A stretch of 62,209 bases of DNA from a gamma proteobacterium symbiont of Ctena orbiculata (GTDB lineage: Bacteria; Pseudomonadota; Gammaproteobacteria; Chromatiales; Chromatiaceae): assembly GCA_003058525.1 (NCBI GenBank), contig QBVD01000025.1, positions 1 to 62,209 on the forward strand. The letters are read 5' to 3'. The translations under genes and the position numbers were made by a program. Position 1 is the first letter of the stretch. The number at the start of each line of letters is the position of its first letter. Positions 19,678-29,067 of this stretch are shown here, piece after piece. The notes beneath the pieces were generated by a model that worked only from the letters and a program-made list of their open reading frames with translations, made no database searches and had not been told where the DNA came from.

Positions 19678-20880
19678 TCAGCTGCGCGCACGATATTGAG
19701 CGGCAATCCTCTCGGCCAGCCGGTGAGCCAGTACCGATTTTGTCATCATCGGTAACTCTTCTCGACCATCCTGCCACAACAAAAGCAGCGCATTCCGGTC
19801 GGACTCAAACCCCCCTTCATGGGTACCGACCCTGTTCGCAGCTATGATATCCAGCTGCTTGCGGCGACGTTTTTCATCTGCATACTGCTCGACCTGTTCG
19901 GTCTCGGCGGCAAACCCTACTGTGAACGGCGGGCTTTCTGTTGCAGCCACTTCAGCGAGTATATCGGGATTCCTGACAAGTTCCAGTGTTAGTTTCTCTT
20001 TGTTTTTCTTGATCTTATCAGCGGCAATTTGTATTGGACGGTAATCGGCGACTGCCGCAACTGCGATAAAAATATCACAATCCGCAACATGCTCCATGAC
20101 TGAGGAATACATCTCAAGCGCTGTTTCCACATGGATTGTTGTAATTTTCGAAGGTATGGCAAGTGATGTAGGGCCGCTTACCAGTGTCACTTCCGCACCT
20201 AAATCCCGCATCGATTGTGCCAGCGCATACCCCATCTTACCCGAACTGCGATTGCCCACGAAGCGTACGGGATCGATAGCTTCCCGGGTCGCACCCGCAG
20301 TCATCACTACTCTGACACCCTCCAGAATACCCGGACTGAAATAGCTCTCGACCATTTGGCACAGGGCCTCGGGTTCCAGCATTCTCCCCGGCCCGGTTTC
20401 ACCACAGGCCTGCGCCCCATCATCGGGCCCCCAGCAGAGATAACCCCTTTTCATCAGTCTCTGCAGATTTTCCTGGGTTACTGGATTCAGCCACATCTGC
20501 CGGTTCATCGCAGGTGCCAGCGCAATTTGTACCTCGGTGGCCAGGCAGAGTGTAGCCAGGAGATCATCCGCCTGGCCCGTTGCAGCGCGGGCAATGAAAT
20601 CCGCTGTCGCCGGTGCAATCAATACCAGGTCGGCCCAGCGGGCTAGAGAGATATGATCCATTGCCGCTTCCTGGGCTGGATCGAGAAGCTCGGTATAGAC
20701 CGCATGACCTGAAAGGGCCTGAAAGGTCAACGGTGTGACGAATGCCCGGGCCGCCGGAGTCATGACCACGCGCACTTCAGCCCCGGCATTTTGTAAGGCC
20801 CGCAGCAGCACCGCACTCTTATAACAGGCAATACCAGCGGTCACCCCTAATAGGATCTTTTTGTTTGATAATCCCGACAT
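19678..20880 (-). CDS. coaBC: Bifunctional phosphopantothenoylcysteine decarboxylase/phosphopantothenate-cysteine ligase
   Basis: 400 residues. The N-terminal CoaC flavoprotein half has GVTAGIACYKSAVLLR, the active-site His in MDHISLARWADLVLIAP, PAMNRQMWLNP and the Cys loop ACGETGPGRM. The CoaB half starts about residue 190 (VVMTAGATREAIDPVRFVGN) and includes KIKKNKEKLTLELVRNPDIL. It makes 4-phosphopantetheine for CoA. The 281 bp downstream (19397-19677) toward algC contain no gene I can support. Confidence 0.97.
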   Translation of the reverse strand: MSGLSNKKILLGVTAGIACYKSAVLLRALQNAGAEVRVVMTPAARAFVTPLTFQALSGHAVYTELLDPAQEAAMDHISLARWADLVLIAPATADFIARAATGQADDLLATLCLATEVQIALAPAMNRQMWLNPVTQENLQRLMKRGYLCWGPDDGAQACGETGPGRMLEPEALCQMVESYFSPGILEGVRVVMTAGATREAIDPVRFVGNRSSGKMGYALAQSMRDLGAEVTLVSGPTSLAIPSKITTIHVETALEMYSSVMEHVADCDIFIAVAAVADYRPIQIAADKIKKNKEKLTLELVRNPDILAEVAATESPPFTVGFAAETEQVEQYADEKRRRKQLDIIAANRVGTHEGGFESDRNALLLLWQDGREELPMMTKSVLAHRLAERIAAQYRARS

Positions 20881-20936
20881 GGCGTCCCGATCACCTTAGC
20901 TAGGAGAGGTAAGAGTACCCCATGCAACTGAAAATG

Positions 20937-22313
20937 TTAACAAATCTCCAACACATCGGATAATTTATCCACGCCTGTCACCTGCAGTCCCTGTATCGGC
21001 TGCTTGGGTAGATTCAGGCGTGGAACGACAGCCCGTTTAAATCCATGCTTGGCTGCTTCTCGCAGACGTTCCTGGCCATTCGGTACCGGCCTGATCTCTC
21101 CCGTCAACCCCACTTCACCAAAAACAATCAAGCCCAGATCGATCGGCCGATCGCGAAAACTGGAGAGCGCCGCCATCAAGACGGCCAAGTCTGAAGCCGT
21201 CTCCGTTATACGCACCCCACCAACCACATTGACATAGACATCCTGATCAAACATCCCGATGCCGCAATGACGGTGTAGAACCGCAAGTAACATGGAGAGC
21301 CTGTTTTGTTCCAGGCCAAGGGTAACCCGGCGTGGATTTGCCAGGGGACTTTCATCCACCAATACCTGGACTTCCACCAGCAACGGGCGTGTTCCCTCGC
21401 GGGTGACCAGAATGATGCTTCCCGGCACCGTTTCGGCCTGACGGGAAAGAAAGATCGCAGAAGGATTGCTGACCTCTTTCAGTCCTTTATCCGTCATTGC
21501 AAAGACACCCAATTCATTGACGGCACCATAACGGTTTTTAATGGTGCGAATGAGGCGGAACTGGCTGCCGGCTTCACCTTCGAAATAGAGCACACTGTCC
21601 ACCATATGCTCCAATACCCGGGGGCCGGCAAGGTTACCCTCCTTGGTCACATGCCCGACGAGAAATACCGCCGTGGCACGGCGTTTGGCGAAATGCACCA
21701 GTTGTGCTGCGGCCTCTCTCACTTGGGAGACAGAACCGGGGGCGGACTGCAACAGCTCTGTATACATGGTCTGGATAGAATCAACCACCAATACTTGTGG
21801 ACGTTCCCGATCTGCAACGGCGATGATCCTCTCGACACAGGTTTCGGGTAACAGCTGCAGTTCGCCAGTGGGAAGCCCCAGGCGCTTGGCACGTAATGAT
21901 AGCTGACGAGGTGACTCCTCACCCGAAACATAGAGAGTACACAGGGAGTCGGAAAGACGTGCCAGGGTTTGAATCAGCAGGGTCGATTTCCCGATACCCG
22001 GGTCACCACCGATCAAAACAACCGAACCCTCAACAAGCCCGCCCCCCAAAACACGATCCAGCTCGGGACTTCCGGTTGAGGAGCGTACCTCCCGCTCACT
22101 TTCCACATCAGTCAGGTTGATGATCTGTGGGGATGTCTCTCCCGCGTAGCCGCTATAGCGACTGTTCGTGCCGGAGACCGGAGCAGCAAGACTCTCCTCC
22201 AAGGCGTTCCAGGCTTGACACTCAGAACACTGCCCGGCCCACTTGGGAAAGCTGGCGCCACACTCACGGCAGACATAGAGCGATTTCACCTGACGCTTAC
22301 CACCTTGTGCCAT
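20937..22313 (-). CDS. radA: DNA repair protein RadA
   Basis: 458 residues starting at ATG 22313, which overlaps the alr stop as TGATG. The N-terminus has a four-Cys zinc finger (CRECGASFPKWAGQCSEC). Walker A is GGDPGIGKST, the RadA signature is KNRYGAVNELGVF (commonly KNRFG; Tyr for Phe here), and the C-terminal third is the Lon-protease-like domain. RadA is a DnaB-type helicase that extends branches in recombination. It is in the dnaB-alr-radA run. Confidence 0.96.
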   Translation of the reverse strand: MAQGGKRQVKSLYVCRECGASFPKWAGQCSECQAWNALEESLAAPVSGTNSRYSGYAGETSPQIINLTDVESEREVRSSTGSPELDRVLGGGLVEGSVVLIGGDPGIGKSTLLIQTLARLSDSLCTLYVSGEESPRQLSLRAKRLGLPTGELQLLPETCVERIIAVADRERPQVLVVDSIQTMYTELLQSAPGSVSQVREAAAQLVHFAKRRATAVFLVGHVTKEGNLAGPRVLEHMVDSVLYFEGEAGSQFRLIRTIKNRYGAVNELGVFAMTDKGLKEVSNPSAIFLSRQAETVPGSIILVTREGTRPLLVEVQVLVDESPLANPRRVTLGLEQNRLSMLLAVLHRHCGIGMFDQDVYVNVVGGVRITETASDLAVLMAALSSFRDRPIDLGLIVFGEVGLTGEIRPVPNGQERLREAAKHGFKRAVVPRLNLPKQPIQGLQVTGVDKLSDVLEIC

Positions 22314-23407
22314 CAACCCTCCCCATCCCTATTGACGTCCAGAAACTCGACACGCTTTTTGACACCACAGAGCAGTTCGTATGCAATGGTCCCTGCCGCT
22401 TTCGCAATCTCCTCCACCGGCAATTCCCTGCCCCACAGCACCGCTTTTTCACCCACCTTCACGCCGGGCAGACCCCGTGCGTCGACACTGATCATGTCCA
22501 TGGATACCCGGCCTATCAGGGGCAGGCGTTTTCCCGACACCAATACGGGGGTACCGCTGGGGGCGTGGCGTGGATAGCCGTCACCGTATCCGATGGCGAT
22601 TACTGCCACTCGCATCGCCTCGGGGCAAGTGAAGGTGCCGCCATAACCGATTCGCTCGCCTTTGCGGCAATCTTTAACGGCAATCACCCGACTCTGCAGA
22701 GTCATGACCGGCAACAGGCCTTCGGCGGCGGCACTGGAATCGATGAACGGGGATACACCATACAACATGATCCCCGGGCGCACCCAATCCGCGAGCGATG
22801 CCGGATGTCCCAGAAGACCAGCTGAGTTGGCGATGGAACAGGCATCGAAAGGGGTATGATCGATGGACTTGAACAAAGCGCATTGGGCCTTGGTGGCGGG
22901 ATCACGCCTGTCATCCGCATTAGCCAGATGGGTCATCAGGTTAAGCTCTGCGATCGCCGGATTTGCTCGCAGTGCCGCAACCGACCCGGAGAGTTCTTGG
23001 TCATCGAATCCCAACCTGTGCATGCCTGAATCAAACTTGATCCAAAGCTTCAACGATTGCGGCTTAAGGAGCGTCTTTGTCAGTAGATTTAATTGCGTTC
23101 CATGATGGAGCACGATCTCAAGTGACGCCTCAGCTGCCTTTTTGAAATCATCCTCGCAATAACAGCCACCCAGCACCAGAACAGGCTGGGTAATCCCCGC
23201 ATCCCGCAGGCCTATAGCCTCATCGAGTCTTGCGACTGCCAACCCATCAGCCTCAACGAGCGTATCGGCAATACGCAACATACCGTGACCATAACCATCC
23301 GCCTTGATCACAGCCCATACTTTGCGACCTTTTGCGGCCTCCTTTGCACGCTCTAGGTTATGACGAAGCGCCGCATGGTCGATAATGGCCTGCGGGGCAT
23401 AGCCCAT
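22313..23407 (-). CDS. alr: Alanine racemase
   Basis: 364 residues from ATG 23407, overlapping the dnaB stop (TGATG). The PLP Lys is in VWAVIKADGYGHGM and the catalytic Tyr in ERIGYGGTF; HRLGFDDQEL and VSMDMISVDARG are further signatures. It converts L- to D-alanine for peptidoglycan. The dnaB-alr order is widely conserved in gammaproteobacteria. Confidence 0.97.
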   Translation of the reverse strand: MGYAPQAIIDHAALRHNLERAKEAAKGRKVWAVIKADGYGHGMLRIADTLVEADGLAVARLDEAIGLRDAGITQPVLVLGGCYCEDDFKKAAEASLEIVLHHGTQLNLLTKTLLKPQSLKLWIKFDSGMHRLGFDDQELSGSVAALRANPAIAELNLMTHLANADDRRDPATKAQCALFKSIDHTPFDACSIANSAGLLGHPASLADWVRPGIMLYGVSPFIDSSAAAEGLLPVMTLQSRVIAVKDCRKGERIGYGGTFTCPEAMRVAVIAIGYGDGYPRHAPSGTPVLVSGKRLPLIGRVSMDMISVDARGLPGVKVGEKAVLWGRELPVEEIAKAAGTIAYELLCGVKKRVEFLDVNRDGEG

Positions 23408-24813
23408 CAATAGCCCTCATCACCGTAAATCTCGTCGGTGTAGTTTTCGAATTTTGTATATTTACCAAGAAAAGTCAGACGGGTCGTACCAATCGGACCA
23501 TTACGTTGCTTACCGATGATAATCTCCGCAATGCCCTTATCCGGACTGTCTTCGTTGTATACCTCATCACGATAGATAAAGACGATCAGGTCGGCATCCT
23601 GCTCGATGGCGCCCGACTCACGCAGGTCAGACATGATGGGGCGCTTGTTGGTGCGCTGCTCCAGGCTCCGGTTGAGCTGGGAGAGGGCAATCACCGGAAC
23701 ATCCAGTTCTTTGGCCAGGGCCTTCAAGGAACGGGAGATGGCGGAGATCTCAGTAGTACGATTCTCCCCTTCGCCCGGAGCCTGCATCAATTGCAGATAA
23801 TCTATCACGATCAGGCCCAGGTCTTTATTCTCACGCTTGAGTCGTCGCGCGCGGGCACGCACCTCGGTAGGTGACAGTGCCGGTGTATCATCGATGTAGA
23901 GACTGGTCTCAGCCAGCATACTGACTGCGGATGAGAGTCGGGGCCACTCATCATCATCCAGTTTACCGGTACGCACCCGAAGCTGATCGATACGCCCCAG
24001 AGAGGACATCATACGCATCGCCAATGCATCACCCGGCATTTCCATACTGAATACCGCCACACCCTTGCCTCCTTGAATGGCCACATTCTCAGCAATATTC
24101 ATGGCGAAAGTGGTTTTACCCATTGATGGGCGGCCAGCGACAATAATCAGATCCGCATGCTGCAGACCGGAGGTCATCTGGTCGAAGTCGGTAAACCCGG
24201 TACTGATGCCCGTGATCGGTTCATCCTGCTGGAAGAGGGTCTCGATCCTGTCCACCGCCTTGGTCAGCAAAGCCTTGATCGGCGCGAACCCCCCCTTCCC
24301 TTTCATCGTCTGTTCGGCAATTTCGAAGACCTTACGCTCCGCGTTGTCGAGCAGTTCTTCGGCCTTCCTGCCTTGGGGATGAAAAGCGCTGTCCGAGATA
24401 TCCGTGCCTACTGATATCAGTTGCCGCATCACCGAATATTCACGGACTATGCCGGCGTAGGATTTGATGTTGGCTGCACTCGGTGTCTCTTCCGCCAGTC
24501 GCACCAGATAGGGCAAACCTCCGCCATCCTCCAGAACCTCCTTGCGTTCCAGGTGTTCTGCCAGGGTTACCACATCGAACGGCTGACTTTCCTCGGCCTG
24601 GGCTGCGATGGCGTTAAAGATCAGACGGTGTTCCTTACGATAGAAATCACCCTCTACCACCAGGTCCGCGATCTTGTCCCAACTGGCATTATCCAGCATC
24701 AGACCGCCCAATACCGACTGCTCGGCCTGAATCGAGTGCGGCGGCACCTTGATGGCACGTGTATCGTGATCCGGGTAGGGCGGTATCTCTTCTGGATAGG
24801 CGGTTTCTGACAT
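23407..24813 (-). CDS. dnaB: Replicative DNA helicase DnaB
   Basis: 468 residues from ATG 24813 (MSETAYPEEIPPYP); the open frame continues upstream to 25047 but those residues are not family-like. The N-terminal domain (PPHSIQAEQSVLGGLMLDN) is followed by the RecA-like core with Walker A AGRPSMGKTTFAMN, Walker B LIVIDYLQLM and the arginine-finger region SRSLKALAKELDVPVIALSQ. No intein is present. It is the hexameric helicase at the replication fork. Confidence 0.98.
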   Translation of the reverse strand: MSETAYPEEIPPYPDHDTRAIKVPPHSIQAEQSVLGGLMLDNASWDKIADLVVEGDFYRKEHRLIFNAIAAQAEESQPFDVVTLAEHLERKEVLEDGGGLPYLVRLAEETPSAANIKSYAGIVREYSVMRQLISVGTDISDSAFHPQGRKAEELLDNAERKVFEIAEQTMKGKGGFAPIKALLTKAVDRIETLFQQDEPITGISTGFTDFDQMTSGLQHADLIIVAGRPSMGKTTFAMNIAENVAIQGGKGVAVFSMEMPGDALAMRMMSSLGRIDQLRVRTGKLDDDEWPRLSSAVSMLAETSLYIDDTPALSPTEVRARARRLKRENKDLGLIVIDYLQLMQAPGEGENRTTEISAISRSLKALAKELDVPVIALSQLNRSLEQRTNKRPIMSDLRESGAIEQDADLIVFIYRDEVYNEDSPDKGIAEIIIGKQRNGPIGTTRLTFLGKYTKFENYTDEIYGDEGY

Positions 24814-24956
24814 CAATTTTGGTCTGTTGAAGCGGTGGTGCGAAGTTGCCGAATCGACCTGTAAGGATACGGGATTGCGCTGGCCTAGGAAAGCTGGTTG
24901 ACCATGGGAGGGAACCACGCTTCGGTGGTCAAATTCGAAAAAAATGAATGCATCGC

Positions 24957-25110
24957 CCGCAAATGGACGCGAATCACCGCAAATGAACGCAAACGAGGAG
25001 GTAAGATACGGTTTACCGCACTTCGCCTCCTCTTTTTGAATGCGCATTCGCGGTTCGGTAGATCATCAAATCAGCGGTGCGGCAAGCCGCACCCTTTTCT
25101 CTACCGAACC
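24957..25110. repeat. Repeat cluster between rplI and dnaB
   Basis: The 311-bp gap 24814-25124 holds three structures. A third copy of the 27-bp repeat seen near pyrE lies at 24957-24983. A GAGGAGG/CCTCCTC inverted pair (24995-25001, 25026-25032) is followed by five T on the plus strand, but no plus-strand gene ends there. A nested palindrome occupies 25052-25110: 11-bp outer arms starting GGTTCGGTAGA around an inner GGTGCGGCAAGCCGCACC at 25076-25093, a repeat that recurs at 45.8, 47.3 and 58.7 kb. Confidence 0.8.
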
Positions 25111-25124
25111 TGAAGCTCAACCGC

Positions 25125-25574
25125 TTATGCTTCAGGCACGATCGTCAGTTTGATAGTGGCATTCACGTCAGCATGCAGATGCAGGTTGACCTCATACTCA
25201 CCCGCGACGCGGAATGCACCATTGGGTAGCAACACCTCTTTCTTGGCAAGTTCCACACCGTTGTCAGTGACGGCTTTTGAAATATCAGCTGTACCGACTG
25301 AACCAAACAGGCGCCCTTCATCACCTGCCTTGCAGATGATGGAGACTTCCATTCCGTCAATTTTCGCTTTACGCGCCTCGGCTGCCTGCAGCTTTTCCGC
25401 AGCCTCCTTCTCGAGTTCCGCACGACGTGCTTCGAAGATCTTCAGGTTCTCTTCTGTCGCCGGTACGGCTTTACCTGAAGGAATCAGAAAATTACGGCCA
25501 AAGCCGCTCTTTACATTAACCTTCTCACCCAGATCACCCAGGTTATCCACTTTTTGCAATAGAATTATTTCCAT
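25125..25574 (-). CDS. rplI: 50S ribosomal protein L9
   Basis: 149 residues from ATG 25574 ([19 protein letters not shown]); the open frame extends eight codons upstream but the family starts here. [17 protein letters not shown] is the N-domain signature and the long charged helix and C-domain follow. L9 binds 23S rRNA at the base of the L1 stalk. It is last of the rpsF-rpsR-DUF2232-rplI group. Confidence 0.98.
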   Translation of the reverse strand: MEIILLQKVDNLGDLGEKVNVKSGFGRNFLIPSGKAVPATEENLKIFEARRAELEKEAAEKLQAAEARKAKIDGMEVSIICKAGDEGRLFGSVGTADISKAVTDNGVELAKKEVLLPNGAFRVAGEYEVNLHLHADVNATIKLTIVPEA

Positions 25575-25644
25575 TGTAACCACCTTCATATAGGTCAATT
25601 CATAGGTTACCGAGCCCTATTTGCAGCCTTCCAGTAACCCGCTC

Positions 25645-26556
25645 TTACCCGCTTTGACGCTGTCTGAAGCGAGCTCGAAAATCTATCCACACATCCATCA
25701 GACCGATGACGGTTAAAGCCATCATCATCTGTGGCATGAACACAATCAGCAACAGGTAGACCAATACCAACCAGAGCTGCGCCGACTTCATTCCCTTGAA
25801 CACACCGTGGGCAACAGCCAATCCCTGTAAAAACGGCACGCCCAGAAAAACGGCTCCCATGCAGTTGAGGGTAACGGGTACATGCTCACCTGGCATCAAC
25901 ATGAACAGCAAAGCCAATACACCAACCGCTCCCACCATCCGGTGCACCCGCAGTTGATGGAACTCCTTGGCAAATCCACCCGGGTTGTACAACACTGCCT
26001 GCCACCAGCGAGCCAGATAGAGGCTGGATACCAACTGCAGCATATACACCACAGCAATCACACCGCACATCACTACTGATATCTGTTCAACCAGTTGCCG
26101 GCTTTGCGACTGATCCAACAACCCGGTATCCACAAAGCGCTGTCCCAGCGGTTGCAGATACTCCTGCCAGAATGCCGCAGGATCACTCAGTACGATGTAC
26201 TGTATCAACACAACCAACAGGCCAAACCCAATAGCCACCTGTGTCGTGAATGCCAGTGACATGGTGTTTCGCAACAGCATGCCGAGTACGGCGACCGGCA
26301 ACCAAAATACCAGCAAAATTCCAACTGCCGGTAGTGGATTACCTATTATTACCCCCATCAACAGGGCTATGGCCAATGTCGACAGAAGTAAGGTTTTAAT
26401 CCCGGCCGATATCCCCTGACGAAGGAAAACCAACCCTGCGCAGGCACTGCCCAGAATGCCGATAAACGGAAATATCAGAGACAGCATAGTCAGGCCCGTC
26501 GTAGCCATTGCAGACTGGGACGTCCCGCGCATCACAAAGGATGCCAATGCTTTCAT
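25645..26556 (-). CDS. DUF2232 (YybS-like) membrane protein
   Basis: 303 residues with about eight hydrophobic helices (for example LSLIFPFIGILGSACAGLVF and LWLVLVYLLLIVFMPQMMMA). Size, topology and position between rpsR and rplI match the DUF2232 membrane protein regularly found in this operon in gammaproteobacteria. Function is unknown. It starts 32 bp after rpsR. Confidence 0.85.
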   Translation of the reverse strand: MKALASFVMRGTSQSAMATTGLTMLSLIFPFIGILGSACAGLVFLRQGISAGIKTLLLSTLAIALLMGVIIGNPLPAVGILLVFWLPVAVLGMLLRNTMSLAFTTQVAIGFGLLVVLIQYIVLSDPAAFWQEYLQPLGQRFVDTGLLDQSQSRQLVEQISVVMCGVIAVVYMLQLVSSLYLARWWQAVLYNPGGFAKEFHQLRVHRMVGAVGVLALLFMLMPGEHVPVTLNCMGAVFLGVPFLQGLAVAHGVFKGMKSAQLWLVLVYLLLIVFMPQMMMALTVIGLMDVWIDFRARFRQRQSG

Positions 26557-26587
26557 GCTCCGTTACTCCGGAAGGTAAAAACCTCCT

Positions 26588-26812
26588 TTAATGCTGATCT
26601 GTGTATGGCAGAAGCGCCAAGTAGCGTGCCCGCTTGATAGCTGTGGCAAGCTGACGTTGATACTTTGCCTTGGTACCGGTGATGCGGCTTGGAACGATCT
26701 TGCCACTCTCACTGATATACGCCTTGAGCAGATTCAAATCCTTGTAATCGATCTCGTTGATACCCTCCGCAGTAAAGCGGCAGTATTTCTTGCGTCGGAA
26801 AAAACGTGCCAT
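26588..26812 (-). CDS. rpsR: 30S ribosomal protein S18
   Basis: 74 residues. The core [38 protein letters not shown] and [14 protein letters not shown] are diagnostic. S18 pairs with S6 on the platform of the small subunit, and the gene follows rpsF directly (25 bp). Confidence 0.98.
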   Translation of the reverse strand: MARFFRRKKYCRFTAEGINEIDYKDLNLLKAYISESGKIVPSRITGTKAKYQRQLATAIKRARYLALLPYTDQH

Positions 26813-26837
26813 GTATAGTACCTCTCAATCCACTCGA

Positions 26838-27275
26838 TTAATCTTCGACCGAAGGTTCGGTTTCTTCTTCGGGCTCATCGGAAGCTTCATCATCATCCGC
26901 TGTGACAGCATCATCATCGCGGTTACGCGAAGATGCGCCTTCTCTCTCTTCATCTTCCTGGGACTTGGCCAGTTGAGATATTTCGCTGACAGCTTCGTCG
27001 CGACGAATAACCAGGTTACGAATCACGGCATCATTGAAGCGAAAGGCGCTCTCCAGTTCGGACAATGCCTCGGCATCACACTCGATGTTCATCAGAACAT
27101 AGTGTGCCTTGTGGATCTTATTGATGGGATAGGCCAGCTGACGGCGGCCCCAATCTTCCAGGCGATGGATCGCACCACCCTTGGTTTCGATACCCGAACG
27201 ATAACGCTCGATCATAGCGGGTACCTGTTCACTCTGGTCGGGATGGACCAGGAACACGACTTCATAGTGCCTCAT
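26838..27275 (-). CDS. rpsF: 30S ribosomal protein S6 with long acidic tail
   Basis: 145 residues from ATG 27275 ([18 protein letters not shown]). Residues 1-100 are a normal S6 fold, including [20 protein letters not shown]. The last about 45 residues are an encoded tail very rich in Asp and Glu ([10 protein letters not shown] at the end). In E. coli the S6 tail is extended post-translationally with glutamates by RimK; here most of the acidity is in the gene. It heads the ribosomal cluster. Confidence 0.97.
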   Translation of the reverse strand: MRHYEVVFLVHPDQSEQVPAMIERYRSGIETKGGAIHRLEDWGRRQLAYPINKIHKAHYVLMNIECDAEALSELESAFRFNDAVIRNLVIRRDEAVSEISQLAKSQEDEEREGASSRNRDDDAVTADDDEASDEPEEETEPSVED

Positions 27276-27488
27276 TGTCTCTCCTTTCGGGTTAGGCAGC
27301 CTCCCGCAAATGCGGTAAGGCAAGGAGTGATGCCCGGTCCAGTCGCCATGCCATCCTTACGAGACGTCACCAGCGGCAGTCGGGCACCGGGAAGCGGCGG
27401 ATTCTACCGATTTGCGGGGAAATCTGCAACCTGTGGAGGCGGGACCTGCATAGATCCCCCCTATTCAGCCAATAATGTGGGAAACAGC

Positions 27489-28238
27489 TCAGAAATCTGC
27501 CTGTACCCCGAGGAAGGCACCATCGAAATCCCAATCCGTGTAGATGCCGTCCAGGTCGTCAAGCTCCTGGGAGATGCGATGATAACCGCCCCTGAGGCTG
27601 ATATCGACAGCCAGGCTTTCCACCAGTTTGAAGGCGACCCCTGCGGTATAGTCCTGCAGGGTGTGATCGCCCACACTCAATAGGTTAAGGTCACCGAAAA
27701 ACGAAAGACGTGTGGCGGGCACACCCACCTGAACAGCACCATGAAACATCGGCACATATCCGTCGAAGGTCTCACTGGCCCGCTGACCATTGCTCTCAAC
27801 CTCGATATCGCCATCCAGGTATTTGACATTCAATCCCAGGTCGAAAGAGATCGTATCGTTATCGAAAATCTCATAATAGAAGATAAAATCGGTGTTTTGC
27901 GCCTCGAAATCCACATTCACATCGAGCCCTGCCGGAAAATCGGTATCCGAAAAGCTGAAGTCGTCCGTCAGACGCTGATCACCCGATGAGCTGAGGTCAT
28001 TGGTTCTGATCTTTAAATTCGGCACCAGTGGCAACGGGTGCTCAAATGCGAGTGTCAGGATGGCGTTGCGTTCGCTGTCGAGGTCGAAAGATTGCAGATC
28101 GCTGCTATCTGCGAAGGAACCTGACGATTCCATGTTCCAAAAATCCACATCGGCAGTCATACCCAGCACGGTGTCGGCATAGACGGGCGTAACCATCAAG
28201 CCGGCAAACAAAGACATGCAGGTTAGTTTTCTGATCAC
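27489..28238 (-). CDS. TIGR04219-type outer membrane beta-barrel protein
   Basis: 249 residues with a signal peptide (LTCMSLFAGLMVTPVYA). The mature part shows alternating beta strands and the family landmarks ADVDFWNMESSG near the start, LAFEHPLPLVPNLKIR, and a C-terminal strand ending in Phe (GAFLGVQADF), as needed for Bam-dependent insertion. The function of the family is unknown. It lies between rlmB and rpsF in the same direction. Confidence 0.87.
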   Translation of the reverse strand: MIRKLTCMSLFAGLMVTPVYADTVLGMTADVDFWNMESSGSFADSSDLQSFDLDSERNAILTLAFEHPLPLVPNLKIRTNDLSSSGDQRLTDDFSFSDTDFPAGLDVNVDFEAQNTDFIFYYEIFDNDTISFDLGLNVKYLDGDIEVESNGQRASETFDGYVPMFHGAVQVGVPATRLSFFGDLNLLSVGDHTLQDYTAGVAFKLVESLAVDISLRGGYHRISQELDDLDGIYTDWDFDGAFLGVQADF

Positions 28239-28320
28239 AACACTCTCCTCAAATTAGAGCCCGACAACACTGATGATAGGCTCTGGATATAGCCTCTTCG
28301 GCTGTCAATCCCTCGTAAAA

Positions 28321-29067
28321 CTAAAAGCTACCACGCTGACGAACCGCTTCATAGAGAGCGATACCGCTGGCTACTGAAACATTGAGGCTCTCCACATTTC
28401 CCGCCATTGGCAGCTTTACCAGCAGATCGCACTGTTCTTTCGTCAGCCTGCGCAATCCTTTGCCCTCTCCCCCCATGACAATCGCCAAGGCGCCACACAG
28501 ATCGGTTTCATACAGCGTTTGAGTCGCCTCACCTGCAGTGCCGATAAGCCATACGCCCTCCCCTTTCAACCACTTCAGGGTTCGAGCCAGATTGGAAACC
28601 TGAATGAAAGGCACCGTCTCCGCCGCCCCGCTCGCTACCTTTCTGACCGTCGGTGTCAATGACACCGATCGATCCCGGGGTGCGACAACCGCATCTACAC
28701 CCGCGCCATCGGCACTTCTTAGACACGCCCCTAAATTGTGTGGGTCCTGAACACCATCGAGTATGAGCAGAAACGGTGGCTCTTCAAGCCTTTTCAACAG
28801 CGCCCTGAGATAGGGCTCATCCTGTGTCTGCCGTTGCCTGACGCGTAGCGCCACACCCTGATGATTTTCCATATGGACCCTCTGGCCCAACACCTTGCCC
28901 GGTATTCGGTGGCATGGGATACCCGCTGTTTCGGCAAGCCCTACGATCTCTTTAATACGACCATCCCGCCGCTTGCTGTCGACCAGCAGTTCATCCACCC
29001 CCTCCGCTTGCTGCAGGGCTGATTTAACCGCATGCAGACCCATTACCCATGCATGGTTATCCGACAT
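28321..29067 (-). CDS. rlmB: 23S rRNA (guanosine-2'-O-)-methyltransferase RlmB
   Basis: 248 residues. An N-terminal RNA-binding L30-like part (GLHAVKSALQQAEGVDELLV) precedes a SpoU knot with NLGACLRSADGAGVDAVVA, IVMGGEGKGLRRL and LPMAGNVESLNVSVASGIAL. It methylates G2251 (E. coli numbering) in the P-loop of 23S rRNA. The ATG overlaps the rnr stop (TGATG), the conserved rnr-rlmB pair. Confidence 0.97.
   Translation of the reverse strand: MSDNHAWVMGLHAVKSALQQAEGVDELLVDSKRRDGRIKEIVGLAETAGIPCHRIPGKVLGQRVHMENHQGVALRVRQRQTQDEPYLRALLKRLEEPPFLLILDGVQDPHNLGACLRSADGAGVDAVVAPRDRSVSLTPTVRKVASGAAETVPFIQVSNLARTLKWLKGEGVWLIGTAGEATQTLYETDLCGALAIVMGGEGKGLRRLTKEQCDLLVKLPMAGNVESLNVSVASGIALYEAVRQRGSF

Noticed and set aside
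19505-19777. 90-residue minus-strand open frame between coaBC and algC, considered as a dut remnant
   Set aside because: Its translation shows none of the dUTPase motifs and it overlaps the coaBC 3' end; it reads as chance.
24995-25037. Hairpin plus T tract as a rho-independent terminator
   Set aside because: It would work only on the plus strand, where no gene ends nearby.
24814-25047. Extended N-terminus of DnaB
   Set aside because: Upstream residues do not resemble DnaB; the family begins at ATG 24813.
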